Of a stretch of 64,000 bases of DNA, positions 33,288 through 45,915 are shown one piece after another. Below the pieces are notes generated by a model. That model was not told the origin of the DNA. It worked only from the letters and a program-made list of their open reading frames with translations, and ran no database searches. Both the position numbers and the translations under genes were made by a program. The stretch spans positions 4,810,342-4,874,341 of the forward strand of contig CM034234.1 in NCBI GenBank assembly GCA_019916065.1. Reading direction: 5' to 3'. How positions within the stretch are numbered: the stretch's first letter is position 1; every line of letters starts with the position of its first letter. Source of the DNA: Vitellaria paradoxa. Taxonomy: Eukaryota; Streptophyta; Magnoliopsida; Ericales; Sapotaceae.

Positions 33288-34739
33288 TCATCGAAGCATG
33301 TTGCGGGTGAAAGTTCCGACTGTCATCCCAAAGACGATGAAGGCAATACAGAAAGCTATGAATGTCCATGGATTAGCAAAATACTTGTTCCTCGGATACG
33401 CCAATAACCTAGGCAAAAAAAACTTGCTGTACTCAGAAGCATCTTTGCAAGTCTGAGCATAAGAGAACTCCCCCAACTCGACTTCCTTGCAGAGTTTGTT
33501 GAAGATATCAGAGGCCTCTTCGTTGGCCCCCAAATAGTTCCGAATGATCCCAGCCTTTTGAAGCACATCCACGTCTTTAGCAGTGTTGATGAGTCTGTCC
33601 ATAAGGAAGGCATAAGATGTCACATAGCACCGAACACCAGGACAACACTGCTCCAAAGCAATGAGGTTTCTCAGCAATCGCTCCGCCGAGTCATCGATGC
33701 AGAGAGTTGGGATTTCGAGTTGCGCTCTGAAGAATGAATTTTGGGGTTTTTTGAACTTCACCTGGAATATGTCTTGATGTCGGTTAGTTGAGGCTTTTTG
33801 AAACTCGACTCCTGCGTAGTTGAGGTCTGATGCAGAAGGCATGCATTCGGGCGTATCTAATTTCTCCTCCTTTGGCTCGGCTGGATGGTAATAGCTGTGT
33901 AGAAAATGAAGAATATGCTTCACTTCAGCGTTCTTATAATCCGATGTTTGAGTGCCTTTGCTTTCGACATTAGTACCACTGCTGCAGCAACAAAGTGAAA
34001 GGACACAGTCACCGGGCAGGCAACAATTTGTTGGGTTCTTCTTAGCCTTGGGAGAAGAGCAATTTCTTGGGTTTTTGTCGGAGCTTTCGCGTTCTAATCG
34101 AGGAACAAATTCAAGAAGGCAATCGTGCAAACAGCAATTATGGGGACGATTGGGGATCTCATCCACAGTGAGGCTGAACAATTTCTCAAGAACAAAGAAA
34201 GGAATTTGATTCTCGAGCAACATCAAGTCGTGTTGGACAGTGAGAAGAGTCGGAATGCTTCCAAAAATCGGATCCCTGCTTTCATTCTCCTCCGGATGAA
34301 GCAGCGTTTCTTCAGGATTTTCGAAAGAATCCTTATAGGGGTTGTTGCTCTCTTTGCTCTCCTCTGTTTGCTTTTCATTCCTCTTATTCTTGATAAGGAA
34401 CTTACAGTAGAGCAGTTCAAGTATGAAACACCCATCGGTGACCAACATCTCTTCGTTCAGCTCCTCAACTTGCTCTGCGTAGTATTCCTTGGCTTTTTCC
34501 GTCAAAATTTTCATTTCTTCTAGGCATTTGTTTCGCAAGCTTTCTACAGCACGTGCAGATCCGTCAGTTAGTCGACAAAAGAGTGAATTCGTGTAACTAG
34601 ATTTGATGTTTTGCATTCGTGCTAGGTTATCGTCTTTGCTGTGGAAAGGACCGATGGAGACGAGGTGAGGGGTGTAGGCGGTTTTCTTCTGCTTGCGAAG
34701 CACCCAGGGAACCCTGTAAATGCAAGCACAAGACTCCAT
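33288..34739 (-). CDS. DUF247 membrane-anchored protein, 483 aa, short N-terminus
   Basis: Single exon. Motifs: CIYRVP at 6-11, TAYTPHLVSIGPFH at 20-33, MLVTDGCFILELL at 98-110, VQHDLMLLENQIP at 168-180, IPTLCIDDSAERLLRNLI at 343-360, and a C-terminal membrane segment at about 458-475 (WTFIAFCIAFIVFGMTV). Only five residues precede CIYRVP, against 34-38 in the copies at 11663 and 54794; no in-frame upstream ATG is apparent near the start. The hypervariable middle (about 200-252) carries a Cys-rich insert with CCLHDC and SLCCCSS not seen in its paralogues. From about residue 372 to 438 it is almost identical to the 54794 copy. A TATA box lies about 175 bases upstream. Confidence 0.93.
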   Translation of the reverse strand: MESCACIYRVPWVLRKQKKTAYTPHLVSIGPFHSKDDNLARMQNIKSSYTNSLFCRLTDGSARAVESLRNKCLEEMKILTEKAKEYYAEQVEELNEEMLVTDGCFILELLYCKFLIKNKRNEKQTEESKESNNPYKDSFENPEETLLHPEENESRDPIFGSIPTLLTVQHDLMLLENQIPFFVLEKLFSLTVDEIPNRPHNCCLHDCLLEFVPRLERESSDKNPRNCSSPKAKKNPTNCCLPGDCVLSLCCCSSGTNVESKGTQTSDYKNAEVKHILHFLHSYYHPAEPKEEKLDTPECMPSASDLNYAGVEFQKASTNRHQDIFQVKFKKPQNSFFRAQLEIPTLCIDDSAERLLRNLIALEQCCPGVRCYVTSYAFLMDRLINTAKDVDVLQKAGIIRNYLGANEEASDIFNKLCKEVELGEFSYAQTCKDASEYSKFFLPRLLAYPRNKYFANPWTFIAFCIAFIVFGMTVGTFTRNMLR

Positions 34740-34889
34740 TGTTTTACAGATGAGACTCTGATGGTGATTTCTTTGGCTGGTTTCCTTTTAGAGACGAGGG
34801 ATCGGACTACTCTTACTGATGGTCAACAAGAAAGCAATTGGTGGATCTGTGGGCTTGATTGCTGTGAAAAAGGGTTTTGGATTTCTGGT

Positions 34890-35465
34890 GTTGAGCATGG
34901 AAAGACGCGCTTATTATATAAGCAGACCCCTACATGTGGAGGGTTTTAGCTCATCCATTTGCGTTGCAAAGGACTTGTGCTTTTCTATTCCTATTTGATT
35001 TGGAGGGTGTTTAGTCAGATAAAAAAACGTTAAAAAAATTTAAAAATTTTTAAAAATTATTTACTTTTTATTTTAATATATCATAAATTTATAAATTATT
35101 TTAAATTAATTTATTTTATCTTATTTTTTATTACTTGGAATGCTCTCTTAATATTATACGAACTTATAACTATTTTTTTTTAGAAAGGAAAGACGCGCTT
35201 ATTATATTAGCAAACCCCTACATGTGGAGGGTTTCGGCTCATCCATTTTGGTTCTAAAGGACTGGTGCTTTCTTCATATTTGATTTAGTGTGTGTTTATT
35301 CAGGGTGTGTTTAGTGAAATAAAAAATGTTAAAATTTTATAAAAATTTTTATTTTTATCTTAATGCATAAATTATAAATTTATAGATTAGCTTAAATTAT
35401 TTTATTTTATTTCATTTTTTTTTTTGATTTACTTCAAAAGCTCTCTTAATATTAACCCAACTTAT
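34890..35465. repeat. Tandem duplication (about 290 bp) of the DUF247 5' flank
   Basis: GGAAAGACGCGCTTATTATAT at 34899 recurs at 35187. The copies then share CCCCTACATGTGGAGGGTTT, CTCATCCATTT, AAAGGACTxGTGCTTTC, a GTGTTTAG(T)xAxATAAAAAA segment and GCTCTCTTAATATTA. A further partial copy is at about 40190-40290. Confidence 0.8.
34912..34922 (-). promoter_or_regulatory. TATA box of the DUF247 gene at 33288-34739
   Basis: Minus strand CTTATATAATA. The surrounding 34890-34975 sequence (GGAAAGACGCGCTTATTATA...CATGTGGAGGGTTT) is repeated at 35185-35275. Confidence 0.5.
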
Positions 35466-35469
35466 GACT

Positions 35470-36235
35470 TTTTTTTTTTTTTTAAGAAAGGTAGCAACTT
35501 ATGTCTCTACAGATCAAAATAAGACCATTGATGATAAAAATTCATTTGAATTTTTAGCTATTCGATTAAAATTAAATTATTTAATTTTAAATCTATTTTG
35601 TTATAAATCATCTATTTTAATCGAATAACTTAAAATTTATATCACACTACTGGCATAAAAAATAATGTTAGCCTCCTTAGAGCATCTCCAATCCACTAAC
35701 TAAAATCCAATTCTTAGCTATTTTAGAGTGTCTTACTCTCAAATTTGCCTCCAATGAGCTCGCTACTAGACTCTCTATTTTAACATTCATTTTTTTTCGC
35801 TCACCAAATGTAACAAGAAAAGGAAGGCTTGCTATATCAAAAACTAAAATATCCAAAAGCTAGCATATCTATTCTTTTTTCCTTTGAAAAGATAGGTTAA
35901 AATATGAAGTTATCTCACTATCATCTCATCCTTCTAAATAAATAAAATTTATATGAAAATAAACAAATAATCAATTTAAATATTTTACTATTAAATATGA
36001 ATTTTTATTGTAAAATATAATTTTTTGGGGTTTTGGAGTTCGGTCATTATTTATGAACTTATTAGGATTTAAATCATACCAAAAAAACTTGTTTGTGAAT
36101 AAGTCACACTTGTAACAAAAAGACAAAAAAGGACATCACGCGTTTTCAATATATTTTGAAACTGCCAGTCTTATCCGAATGCTCATAACTTTCGCGACTT
36201 TCTATTTTCGTCACAAACAGATTCAAAACCGATTT
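35470..36235. other. AT-rich intergenic sequence, no gene seen
   Basis: No coding or RNA gene detected. Confidence 0.4.
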
Positions 36236-36239
36236 TTAA

Positions 36240-37345
36240 AACATAATGAAAACATATTTAAATGTATATTCGGTACTATTTTTACAAGAGTATACATTTA
36301 TACGAAACAGTACCATTAGAAACAGTATCGGCACTGTTTTTATCAGTACTGTTTTCATACTGCCATAAAAAATATCAATCAATATATAACACAAACTAAC
36401 CATTAATGGTGCTGTTTGCATACTAGACACATTCGGTACTGTTTTTGTAAAAGCATGCATCTTATACAAAACTGTACCAATGTATGTGGTATTCTCATCC
36501 ATGTGGTACTGTCAGCCATATATTGGATACATGACTTTTTTTTGTGTTTCATGGTGCTGTTTGCATACTAGACACATTTGGTACTATTTTTATAAGAGCA
36601 TGCATCTTATACAAAACAGTACCGCATGTATGTGGTACTCTCGGTCATGTGGTACTCTCGGTCATGTGGTACTGTCAACCATATATTGGATATGTGACTT
36701 TTTTTTGTGTTTCATGATACTATTTGCATACTAGACACATTCAGTACTGTTTTTGCAAGAACATGCATCTTATACAAAACAGTACCGCATGCATGTGGTA
36801 CTCTCGGCCATGTGGTACTGTCAGTCATATGTTGGATATGTGACTTCTTTTTGTGTTTCATGATACTATTTGCATACTAGACACATTCGGTACTGTTTTT
36901 GCAAGAACATGCATCTTATACAAAACAGTACCGCATGCATATGGTACTATCGGCCATGTGGTACGGTTAGCCATACGTTGGATATGTGACTTCTTTTTAT
37001 GTTTCATGGTACTATTTGCATACTAGACACATTTGGTACTGTTTTTGTAAAAGCATGCATCTTATACAAAACAATACCGCACGCATGTAGTACTTTCGAC
37101 CATGCAGTACATGCGTGCAGTACTGTCAGCCATACGTTGGATATGTGACTTTTTTTGTGTTTCATGGTGCTGTTTGCATACTAGACACATTCAATACTAT
37201 TTTTGCAAGAGCATGCATCTTATACAAAAGAGTACTGCATGCATGTAGTACTCTCATCCACGTGGTATTGTGTTTATATAAGCATGCATTTTATTCAGTA
37301 CTGTTTTTATAAGATTATATATTTATACGAAACAGTACCGGTACA
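36240..37345. repeat. Minisatellite with about 145-160-bp units rich in GTAC and GCATGC
   Basis: CATACTAGACACATTxGGTAC starts units near 36419, 36564, 36727, 36873, 37019 and 37177. Each contains AAGAGCATGCATCTTATAC, AAAACAGTACCGCATGCATG, one to three TGGTACTxTC blocks, CATATxTTGGATATGTGAC and TTTGTGTTTCATGxTACT. Flanking half-units (36265-36330, 37280-37345) share TTTATACGAAACAGTACC. Short open frames across it are by-products of the repeat. Confidence 0.9.
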
Positions 37346-37349
37346 CAGA

Positions 37350-38549
37350 TTTGTATATATTCCTTCTTCGACCGACGTTAATATCAGTCGATGCTCGTTC
37401 AAATTAATGATATACTATATCTTCATGCGATTTATAAGGAAGGAAAAAAAATGGACGAAACGTGATTTTCGGTTAGCGAGATTTCTGGCAACTCTCGTCT
37501 AACTTAATTATAGAAATAAATGGTATTTTTGGTATATTAAAAATTATATTTAAAATAAACTCATGAGACCCACTCAAAAGTGTTACCTATTCACAAAACT
37601 TTCTACATTAATATGACATAAAAGTAATACTTTTTCTTGGTATGACTAATAACCTTAAAAGATTACAAACTATGACTTAAACAAAATTTTTTGTAATTTT
37701 TAAAATTCATTATTTAAAATTTATAAATACAAATGTAACCTAAATATATTTAAAAAAATTTAAAAATTATTAAAAAATCTTATATTGAATTATCATTACA
37801 ATATTAAAGTAATAGAAATAATATTTTAAGTAAATATATGTATTTATTTCACATCAAATTAAAAAAATAAAGGACATCTTTTTTGTTTCATGTAAGTTAA
37901 TAGAATTTAAGATATATATATAAATTTTATTAATATCTCTTATTTAATATCTTTTATAATTTAATATCTAATTTGTTTTTTTTTTTAAGGAAAAGATGAA
38001 AAGAAAGAATTTTGTTATTAAAAAAAAGTTCCTTTTTTTATTTTTTTCTTAAAAAAAACAAGATTTAGAGTTAATTGAAATAAGTAACTAATAATGAGTA
38101 GAATTAGAGTTAATTCTAAAAAGTGACTTTTCAAAATAGAAAATAATATATTTTATACCATATCAGCGCTCTATTTTAACCAGCATCTCTATTTTAAGAG
38201 TATGTGCAGCAGTATAGCTAAATAAGTATTTTATGTATTTTTGTTAGTAAATATGAAGAAAATCATCTGCATCAGACTCTTTAAAATCACAGCTATTTTT
38301 GTTCCTGCTACAGTAACTCTTCATTTCTGCCGAGTTACTGTTCACTATTTAAACAATTGTGTATTATTTGTTGAAGATACTGAAGAAAATAATGGACTCT
38401 AATTTTAAAAAATTAATTTTTTAATAGACAATTGGTAAAATGTCTAGTATTGATGTGACTTGAAAAAAAAAATTATTAGTTAACCTTAAAATATATGCTA
38501 TTTTTTAAATAATTTAGCTATCTATTAGTGCATTTGCTCTAACTAACAT
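37350..38549. other. AT-rich intergenic sequence, no gene seen
   Basis: No gene or bounded element that I can support. Confidence 0.4.
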
Positions 38550-38565
38550 GGTTGGAGGTACTCTT

Positions 38566-38755
38566 TTTTTTTTTTTTATACGAAGGAAATCTCTCGCCGG
38601 TGAATCGTCGCGAGTAAAAACTCCGGACGAGCGCACCACCCCGCAAGACACGCCCACCGATAAGACCGAGCGCCCAGAAAAGAATTCGAACCCGAGACGT
38701 GGAAAGCATATTCACTCTCCAAGCCGGCCTCTGCTCTACTGAACTAACCCGTGCA
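38566..38755 (-). mobile_element. tRNA-derived SINE, minus strand
   Basis: On the minus strand: A-box-like GTTAGTTCAGTAGAGCAGA, B-box GGGTTCGAATTC, a GC-rich body, then poly(A) (plus-strand poly-T at 38562-38578). Target duplication GGTTG(G/A)AGGTACTCTT at 38550-38565 and 38756-38771 with one mismatch. Confidence 0.88.
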
Positions 38756-38779
38756 GGTTGAAGGTACTCTTATTCCCTT

Positions 38780-40480
38780 TCTTTCACGCATGAGTGTAAT
38801 AGTAAATGAAATGACCATTTAAGACCCCCTGCACTACAGGAGCGTCCCGTGGGATTCTCACATCGTTTAGGGCGGGTTCCAGCGTTACAGTGGAGAAATC
38901 AATTGCGGGGATTGTAACGAAGAAATGAAAGAATGTGATTTATTTTTATTTTAATAACATGTAATTTTTTACCTTCTATATTAATTGTGTTTCAAGTTTT
39001 TTTAACTTTTATTTTCATTTTAAAAATAATTTTAATTAAATTAAATCTCAACCTTTGATTTTTCACTGCAATTCATACAGTGAAATTCTTTAATGCAAAC
39101 CCCTGCAACCTCTTTAGTGAAAAAAAAAAAAAAAAAAAAAACTTTCGGCCTCGCATTAAAAATGGTGTCTGTACGGAAGTATAAGATTTGGGATTATCAA
39201 ATTAAAATTTAATAATATAAATATATTTATGCTTTTTAATTAAAAATTATTAATTTATTTAAACTGTTAAATTAAATTTAACAATCTCATCCTCAATATC
39301 ACTTAATTGACATTAATTTTGATATCAATCTTCCCCTTTTAAAGAAAATCACAAGTAATATTTAAGTGTAAAAGGTTTTATATATAAATAAATATATGCG
39401 AAAGCACTAATAAAATTTCATTTTAAAATTTACTACGTAAAATGATTTATCTACGAGATAATTACAATAAAAAAATTTTTGATCAGATATTTTATTGTTT
39501 GAAAAAAAACAAAGAAAAAGAGAAGGCAAAGCTTTACAAACCATCTTTCTTAGGCCCCTTAAATATGTGTGAGTGAGACATCATTTATAAAAAATCTAAT
39601 GATGTTGCAAGCAACCAAAAAAAAAAAAGAAATATATAAATATATATCTATTTTCAAATCACAGTAGCTTTTTTTGACCTTTCAACAATTATTTAGGGCG
39701 TTGGAGAGAGAAAATTTTTTAAAAGGTTAAAAAAATTATAAATTCAAATATTTATTTATTTTTTGTTTTATGTAAACTTTTTAATTTTTATTAATTTTTT
39801 CTCAAATTTTTGACTTTGAGATATCATACAAAAATTATTGAAATGAATCATTTAACCTGTTTTAATAGGTCCTGTCAATTTAAAATTCTGACACATTATA
39901 CAAAATTTATTAGAACAGATAACAAATCCTGATAACAACTTTTAATTTGTTATGTCAAAAAGTGACTAAAGTACACTTATTTTTTTAACATCATTTTATC
40001 TTTCAAACACTTCATATTAAGACTATTTAAATGGATGAACTTTTTTTTTTTAAATAATAAATGCACTTTACTTATAATTTTTTGTCCTTTAGAAATTAAT
40101 ATTTATTATAAGAGGAGACGGGAGATAAGAAGTTAAAAATAAAGCATATTTATCATTTTTTCTTTTTTTTTTTTTTTTCCTTCAACGACCAAAATGTGGA
40201 GGGTTTCGGCTCATTCATTTTGGCTGTAGAGGACTTCCTTTCATGCATGAGTGTAGTAGCAAATGAACTGACCATTCTACACCCTGTCATGGGACGGTCC
40301 CTGCACCATCAGAGCCACTTGACCAGTCGGACTCACACACACCTTTGGCCCCCTAACCCCCCCCCCCCCGCCCCCAAAGAAAAAATGCTAGTAATATTTC
40401 AAAAAATAAAATAAAATGAAAAGGAGAAAGCAAAGCTTTGTACACCACCTTTCTTAGGCCCGTTTCAAGGAGCAAAAAAG
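38780..40480. other. Intergenic sequence with flank fragments, no gene seen
   Basis: No gene. Contains repeated fragments TTTCA(C/T)GCATGAGTGTA (about 38783 and 40238) and GTGTGAGTGAGACATCATTTAT (39567), which also occurs in the duplicated blocks (20637, 40859). GTGGAGGGTTTCGGCTCATTCA at 40195 matches the DUF247 5' flank near 35220. Confidence 0.55.
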
Positions 40481-42692
40481 AGAAAAAAAAAACAAAAAAG
40501 GATATTACTTATTGTTGTTTTAAGTATTTAATAGAATATCAAAAGTTATTTCTTTGGTTGAGTTGATAGTTTTTCAAAGCATCAATTTTGATTTAGTTGA
40601 TTAGGTATAATGATTATTTCATTTTAACCTAACTCAACAGTTCTCAAAATTTTTATTAAATGTCTAAAAATTATTAAAATTTTTTTATTTATTTTATTAA
40701 ATACTTAAAAATTATAAAAAATTATTAAAAATTTCTATTTATTTTATCAAAAACATAAAAATTTTCGCCTATTAATTTTTACTAAAAATTACCATAAATT
40801 TCTAAAAATTTAACTTACAAACGGGAGATAACTCTCTACAAAATATCCGGTAGCCAATTAGTGTGAGTGAGACATCATTTATAAAAACCTAATGCGACTG
40901 CAGTGCAACGAGAAAAGGAAACATATATATATATATATATAGAGATAGTGAGAGAAGCCTTGTTCGAAAGATCATTATTTTTAATTTTTAAAATTTTTTT
41001 TATAAATTTTTATTTTTTTATTATTTTCATTTTTTTAAAGATTTATTTTAAAATTTTAAATTTTACAAACTTTTAAGACTCAATTTGAGCAGATTACGTA
41101 AAAAATTTTGAATTTATTTTTCAAACACTAAAAGATGATTGGTGCATCCGATTCTCTTACCTTTTGCCTTCCAAATGCTCACCTCCTTTTTTTTGGTAAG
41201 TATCCCTACTTTTAGATTCCGTTTGGGAAGCAAATAAGTTTATCAGTTTCTAGCTACTTAATTTTTTTTTTTAAATAATCAAATTTAACATTTTATATTT
41301 TAAGCTCCCTTTAAATTATTAAGGATAAAAATATCATATTAACTTAAAAATTAAAAATTAACTCTTTTTCCTTCCTAGTTCCAAAAAAATTAATTTTTAA
41401 TAACAAACAAGTCACAAGAAAAAACCAAAAAAAAAAAAACTTATTTTTCTTCCTAAATTAAGCCTTAATTCAATTTCTTTTTTTTTTTTTTGACTTTTCA
41501 ACGCATGGGCAAACTCATATTTGATCTAGCGGAGGCAATTGCTCCGTTGAATTAGAAAATTACATTGAATTTTTATTATTTTATTATTTTTATAAATTAT
41601 ATTTTATTTTCATTATATTTTTATTTTTACTTCTACCTACCTTAAAAAATGAAATATTACTCTCATTACATATAAATCCTGACTTGTGTTTCAACAACCA
41701 TGGCCGGACGACCTAAATGAATTCAGTTTTTCCTTTTTCTTTTTTTTTTGTTAACCTGCAACAACCAAAATGTAGTCGCGAACTGCGTCTATTTCGAAGT
41801 CATAAATGACCTTCAAAAATGGCCCAGCTGGTAGAACGTAGAACGTTAAATTTCTTATGGCTCTGACACAAACAACCCACAACGAGACAAAAAAAAAAAA
41901 AAAAAAAAAAGTAAACTACCGGTCATTTGCTTAAACTAATAGAAGGTAGGTGGCTGCATTGGTGAAGCCAACCTACAATTTTTAAAGAAAACAAGTTGGC
42001 GAGAAAATTGCAAGGGTTCCATGGGTTACAGTGAGTAAATTTATCATAAAAATTATAATGAAAAATAAAGGGTTAATATTTATTTATATTTAATTCAATA
42101 GTTGTCATTTATTTTAATTAAATTTATTCTCAAAATAAAAATAAAAATTTAAAAATTTTGATTTGAGCACAATTAATGCGAAATATTAAAGATCACGTGT
42201 CATTAAAATGTAAAGAAATTTTAACCGTTCGTTTCTCCACTGTGGCTCCTGCAGTAAATTTTTTCACTACAGCCCCCTTGAACCACCGTTTAAGGGTAAG
42301 TTTGGCCAATAACAAGTTAGTAGTTTGTTAATTTTTTTCTTATTTGATTTTTTAATTTTAATTACTTCTTTTCTAATTTTTTAGTTTTCAAGTGTATTAA
42401 TTGCGTTTACAAAAAAAAAATTATCAAAAAATAAAAAATTTCACTTTCAACTTAAAAAAAACTAAAAAAGCTTTTTATTTTTAACTTTTTTAAAGCAAAT
42501 GTGATTTTTTTTAGATTCTTTTTTCAATTTATTTTATGAATACGATTAGGATATTTAAAAACTATCAAATAAAAAAAATTAAATTTTACTAAAATAAGTT
42601 TAAAAATAGATTAAATTATGCACATTACTCCCTCTAAATAAAAGTCGAATAAATAAGAACACAACACAGAGGCACCCATGCTTGTGTATTAA

Positions 42693-43544
42693 GACCCCGT
42701 TTGATAACGTTTTTGTTTTTTATTTTTCTGTTTATATTTTTAAAATTTTATAAATTGACAACAGAAACATATTTGTTAAATCTGTATACGTTTTTTGGTT
42801 TTCAAAAAAATTAAAACTTAAGTAGATAAACGTAAATAAAAAAAGGTATTTTCACTTTTTTTTTCTATTGTAAATATTTTGTCAATTCTAATACTTTATC
42901 TATTTCTGTTACATCATATTAAAATAAATTATTTTATTTAAATATTTTATTAAACAAAAATTATTTTTAATAAATAATATAATTAAATTAATATGTAATA
43001 TCTATTATTAATTTATTTTCAAAAAATAAATAGATTAAATTAGTTAATTTAATTAATAAGAAATATATATTATTAAATTATTTTTAATAAATAATAAAAT
43101 AAAATATATTAATGTAATTTAATAAATAATTCAATTAATATAAATATATTTTATTAAATTATTTTTATTAAATATTATAATTAAATTATTATGAAATATA
43201 TTTTATTAAATTACTTTTAGTAAATAATATAATTAAATTATAATTAATATATTTTTTACTTACTAGATTAAACGATATAATATTTATATTTTATTCAATT
43301 ATTTTTTATAAATAATATAATATAATTAAATTAAATTAATATAAAATATATTTATTAGATTTAATTAATTTTAAAAAACTAATAAAATTAAATATTTTAT
43401 AAAAATAAAAATTAGTAATTGTAAATAAAATTATATTTCTAGACGCAATTTCAATTTAAAAAAAAAACGATAACAAAAATAAAAAATAAAAAACATAAAC
43501 ATATAAATATAAATAAAAAAAACAAAAGCGTTACAAAACCATCC
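42693..43544. mobile_element. AT-rich MITE, 852 bp
   Basis: Ends GACCCCGTTTGATAACG and CGTTACAAAACCATCC, with TAA target duplication (42690-42692, 43545-43547). Paralogous sites at about 22305 and 49168 read continuously, proving insertion. The interior is dominated by TTATTAAATTATTTTTAATAAATAAT-type repeats shared with the elements at 44191 and 50400. Confidence 0.85.
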
Positions 43545-43638
43545 TAAATATTTTATAACCCTTTTTCTTTCAACAACCCAAAGTTTGTCTTGTAGCCCGC
43601 AGCGATACTGCCATATGGAAAAATGACTTAAGAAAACT

Positions 43639-43950
43639 TTGGTGGCATTTAATTTATTTTTTTGTTTTTTATTTTATGTTTTAAAAATTTTAAAATAAAG
43701 AAATAAAAAATATTCTGTTTTATTATTTTAAATTTTTTTTATTTTAAATTAAAAGTGCTCAAATTAATTTTTTGTAATTTTTTATTTTATGTACAAGCTC
43801 ATTTTCTGTTTTTTAAAATAAATTTTGAAAATACAAGTGACCAAATGCGTTTTGAGTTTTTTTCTATATTTTCAAAAGTGTAAAATATAAAATAAGTTCA
43901 AAATAAAAAAATAAAAAATAAAAAATAGAAAAATAAACAAAATGTGCCCT
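43639..43950. mobile_element. MITE, family 2
   Basis: Starts GGTGGCATTTAATTTATTTTTTTG and ends AATAAACAAAATGTGCCC. Related to the 23647 element. Absent from the equivalent points of copies A and C. Confidence 0.65.
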
Positions 43951-44190
43951 TAGAGTTTGCTTAGAGTTTGTTTAGTTTGAGGTTAAAAATTAAAGTAGTA
44001 CAAAATGTTAAGGATGTAAGCATTTACCTTTTATGCGCTTGATTTTTTATTTTTACTTTCTTTTATTATTTCATCTCCTTAATTTTATTTAAGTGTCCGA
44101 GAATATTAACTTATTTAATTTTTTTTGAAATATTTGAAAATAAAATTTTATAAGATTAATATTTACACATTTTCATTATTTGCACACTAA

Positions 44191-45227
44191 GGAGTCATTT
44201 GTTAACACTGTCGTTTTTCTCTCTACGTTTATATGTTTATAGTTTTTGTTTTTTACTTTTTACTGTCGTTTTATTTTGAAATGAAAGCTGAAGTTGTGTT
44301 TGGAAATATAATTTTTTTACAATTATTAATTTTTTATTTTCATAAAATATTTAATTTTATTAGTTTCTTAAAAACTAATTGAATTTAATAAATATATTTT
44401 ATATTAATTGAATTGAATTGAATTATATTATTTATTAAAAACAACTGAATAAAATATAAGTATTATATCATTTAATTTAGTAAATATAAAATATATTAAT
44501 TATAATTTAATTATATTATTTACTAAAAATAATTGAATAAAATTTATTTTGTAGTAATTTAAATAATTTACTATATTTGTTAAAAATAATTTTATAAAAT
44601 ATAATTCATATTAACTAAATTAATTATTAAGCTAATTTAATTTAATTATGATATTTATTAAAAACAACTTAATAAAATATATTTAATATTAGCTAAATTA
44701 ATTATTTTAAGTTAATTATTAGATTAAATTAAATTAGTTAATTACAATATTTATTAAAAATAACTTAATAAAACATATTTATATTAATTAAATTAATATA
44801 TTTTATTTTATTATTTATTAAAAATAATTTAAGAATATATATTTCTTATTAATTAAATTAACTAATTCAATTTAATTATTCATTAGATATAAATTAATAA
44901 TATTTATTACTTGTTAATTTAATTAATTTAATTTAATTATATTATTTATTAAAGGTAATTTTAATTTAATAAAATATTAGAATTAAAATATTTTATTTTA
45001 GTCTGATGTAACAAAAATTGCCAAAGTATTAGAATTTATAAAATATTTGTAATAGAAAAAACAGAATAAAAATATCTTTTTTGTTTATATTTTTTTGTTT
45101 AAAATTTTATTTTTTAAAAAATAAAAAAAATTTAAACATATTTAATAAACATATTTTTGTTACCAAATTATAAAATTTTAAAAATATAAATAAAAAATAG
45201 AAGACAAAAAAGTTACCAAATGAGCCC
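44191..45227. mobile_element. AT-rich MITE, 1037 bp
   Basis: Ends GGAGTCATTTGTTAACACTG and GTTACCAAATGAGCCC, with TAA target duplication (44188-44190, 45228-45230). Copy A keeps the empty site (CACACTAAATGACTGG, about 22636-22651). Confidence 0.88.
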
Positions 45228-45692
45228 TAAATAACTGGAAATTAATGATATGAATTTTCCACGATTGTTCGTGCATGTCGTTAATAACTAAAACATTTGA
45301 AACAAACTGTTTCATTGGTGCATTTGAATTGGATTATTAATTAACAATTATAGATGGTGTTTGGTTCATTAAAAAATAAAAATTAATTTTTATTTAGTTT
45401 TTCTAAATTTTTTCAACTTTATCCATCAAATACAAAATTAACTTTCACCACCTCATTTTAATTTTTATAAATTTTCTCTAATTTTTATCAATTTTGTATA
45501 AATTTTTCTAACTTTTTATACTTTTTTCTAATTTTATTTTTATTTTATTTAACTTTTATAAATTTTTACTAGACACTCAATTATTAATTTTTTTTAATTT
45601 TTATAACTTTCTCTAATTTTATTAGGGTTTAGAGTTTAGAATTTAAAATTTTCCCTGTTATAAGAAGAAGAAGGAGAAAGAAAAAAAAAAAT

Positions 45693-45915
45693 AATGGGAA
45701 TGAATGCGACCAAAGCCAGGTCTAATGAAAATTCTATACCATTTATGGTGGCGTTTCAGAAGTAGAGTACGTCGTGCACATTCCAATTGGTTGTACGGCA
45801 CATGCCAAACATAAAAATGCAAGTGCCCAACTTGGTGTAATTTTTCCAATTGAACCGTATGCAAACAGGAGATTTTCTAACTACTGTGCCCCCAAATTAA
45901 TATGAAATGATGAGG
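45693..45915 (+). repeat. GAATGCGACCAAAG module, copy 2 of 6
   Basis: Same order of blocks as the 23151 copy, with a deletion in the GGATACCATTTTGTGGTGG part. Lies in duplicated block B. Confidence 0.8.

Noticed and set aside
36480..37502. Several short Cys/Tyr-rich open frames
   Set aside because: They arise from the minisatellite, start at different repeat points and are not conserved between units.
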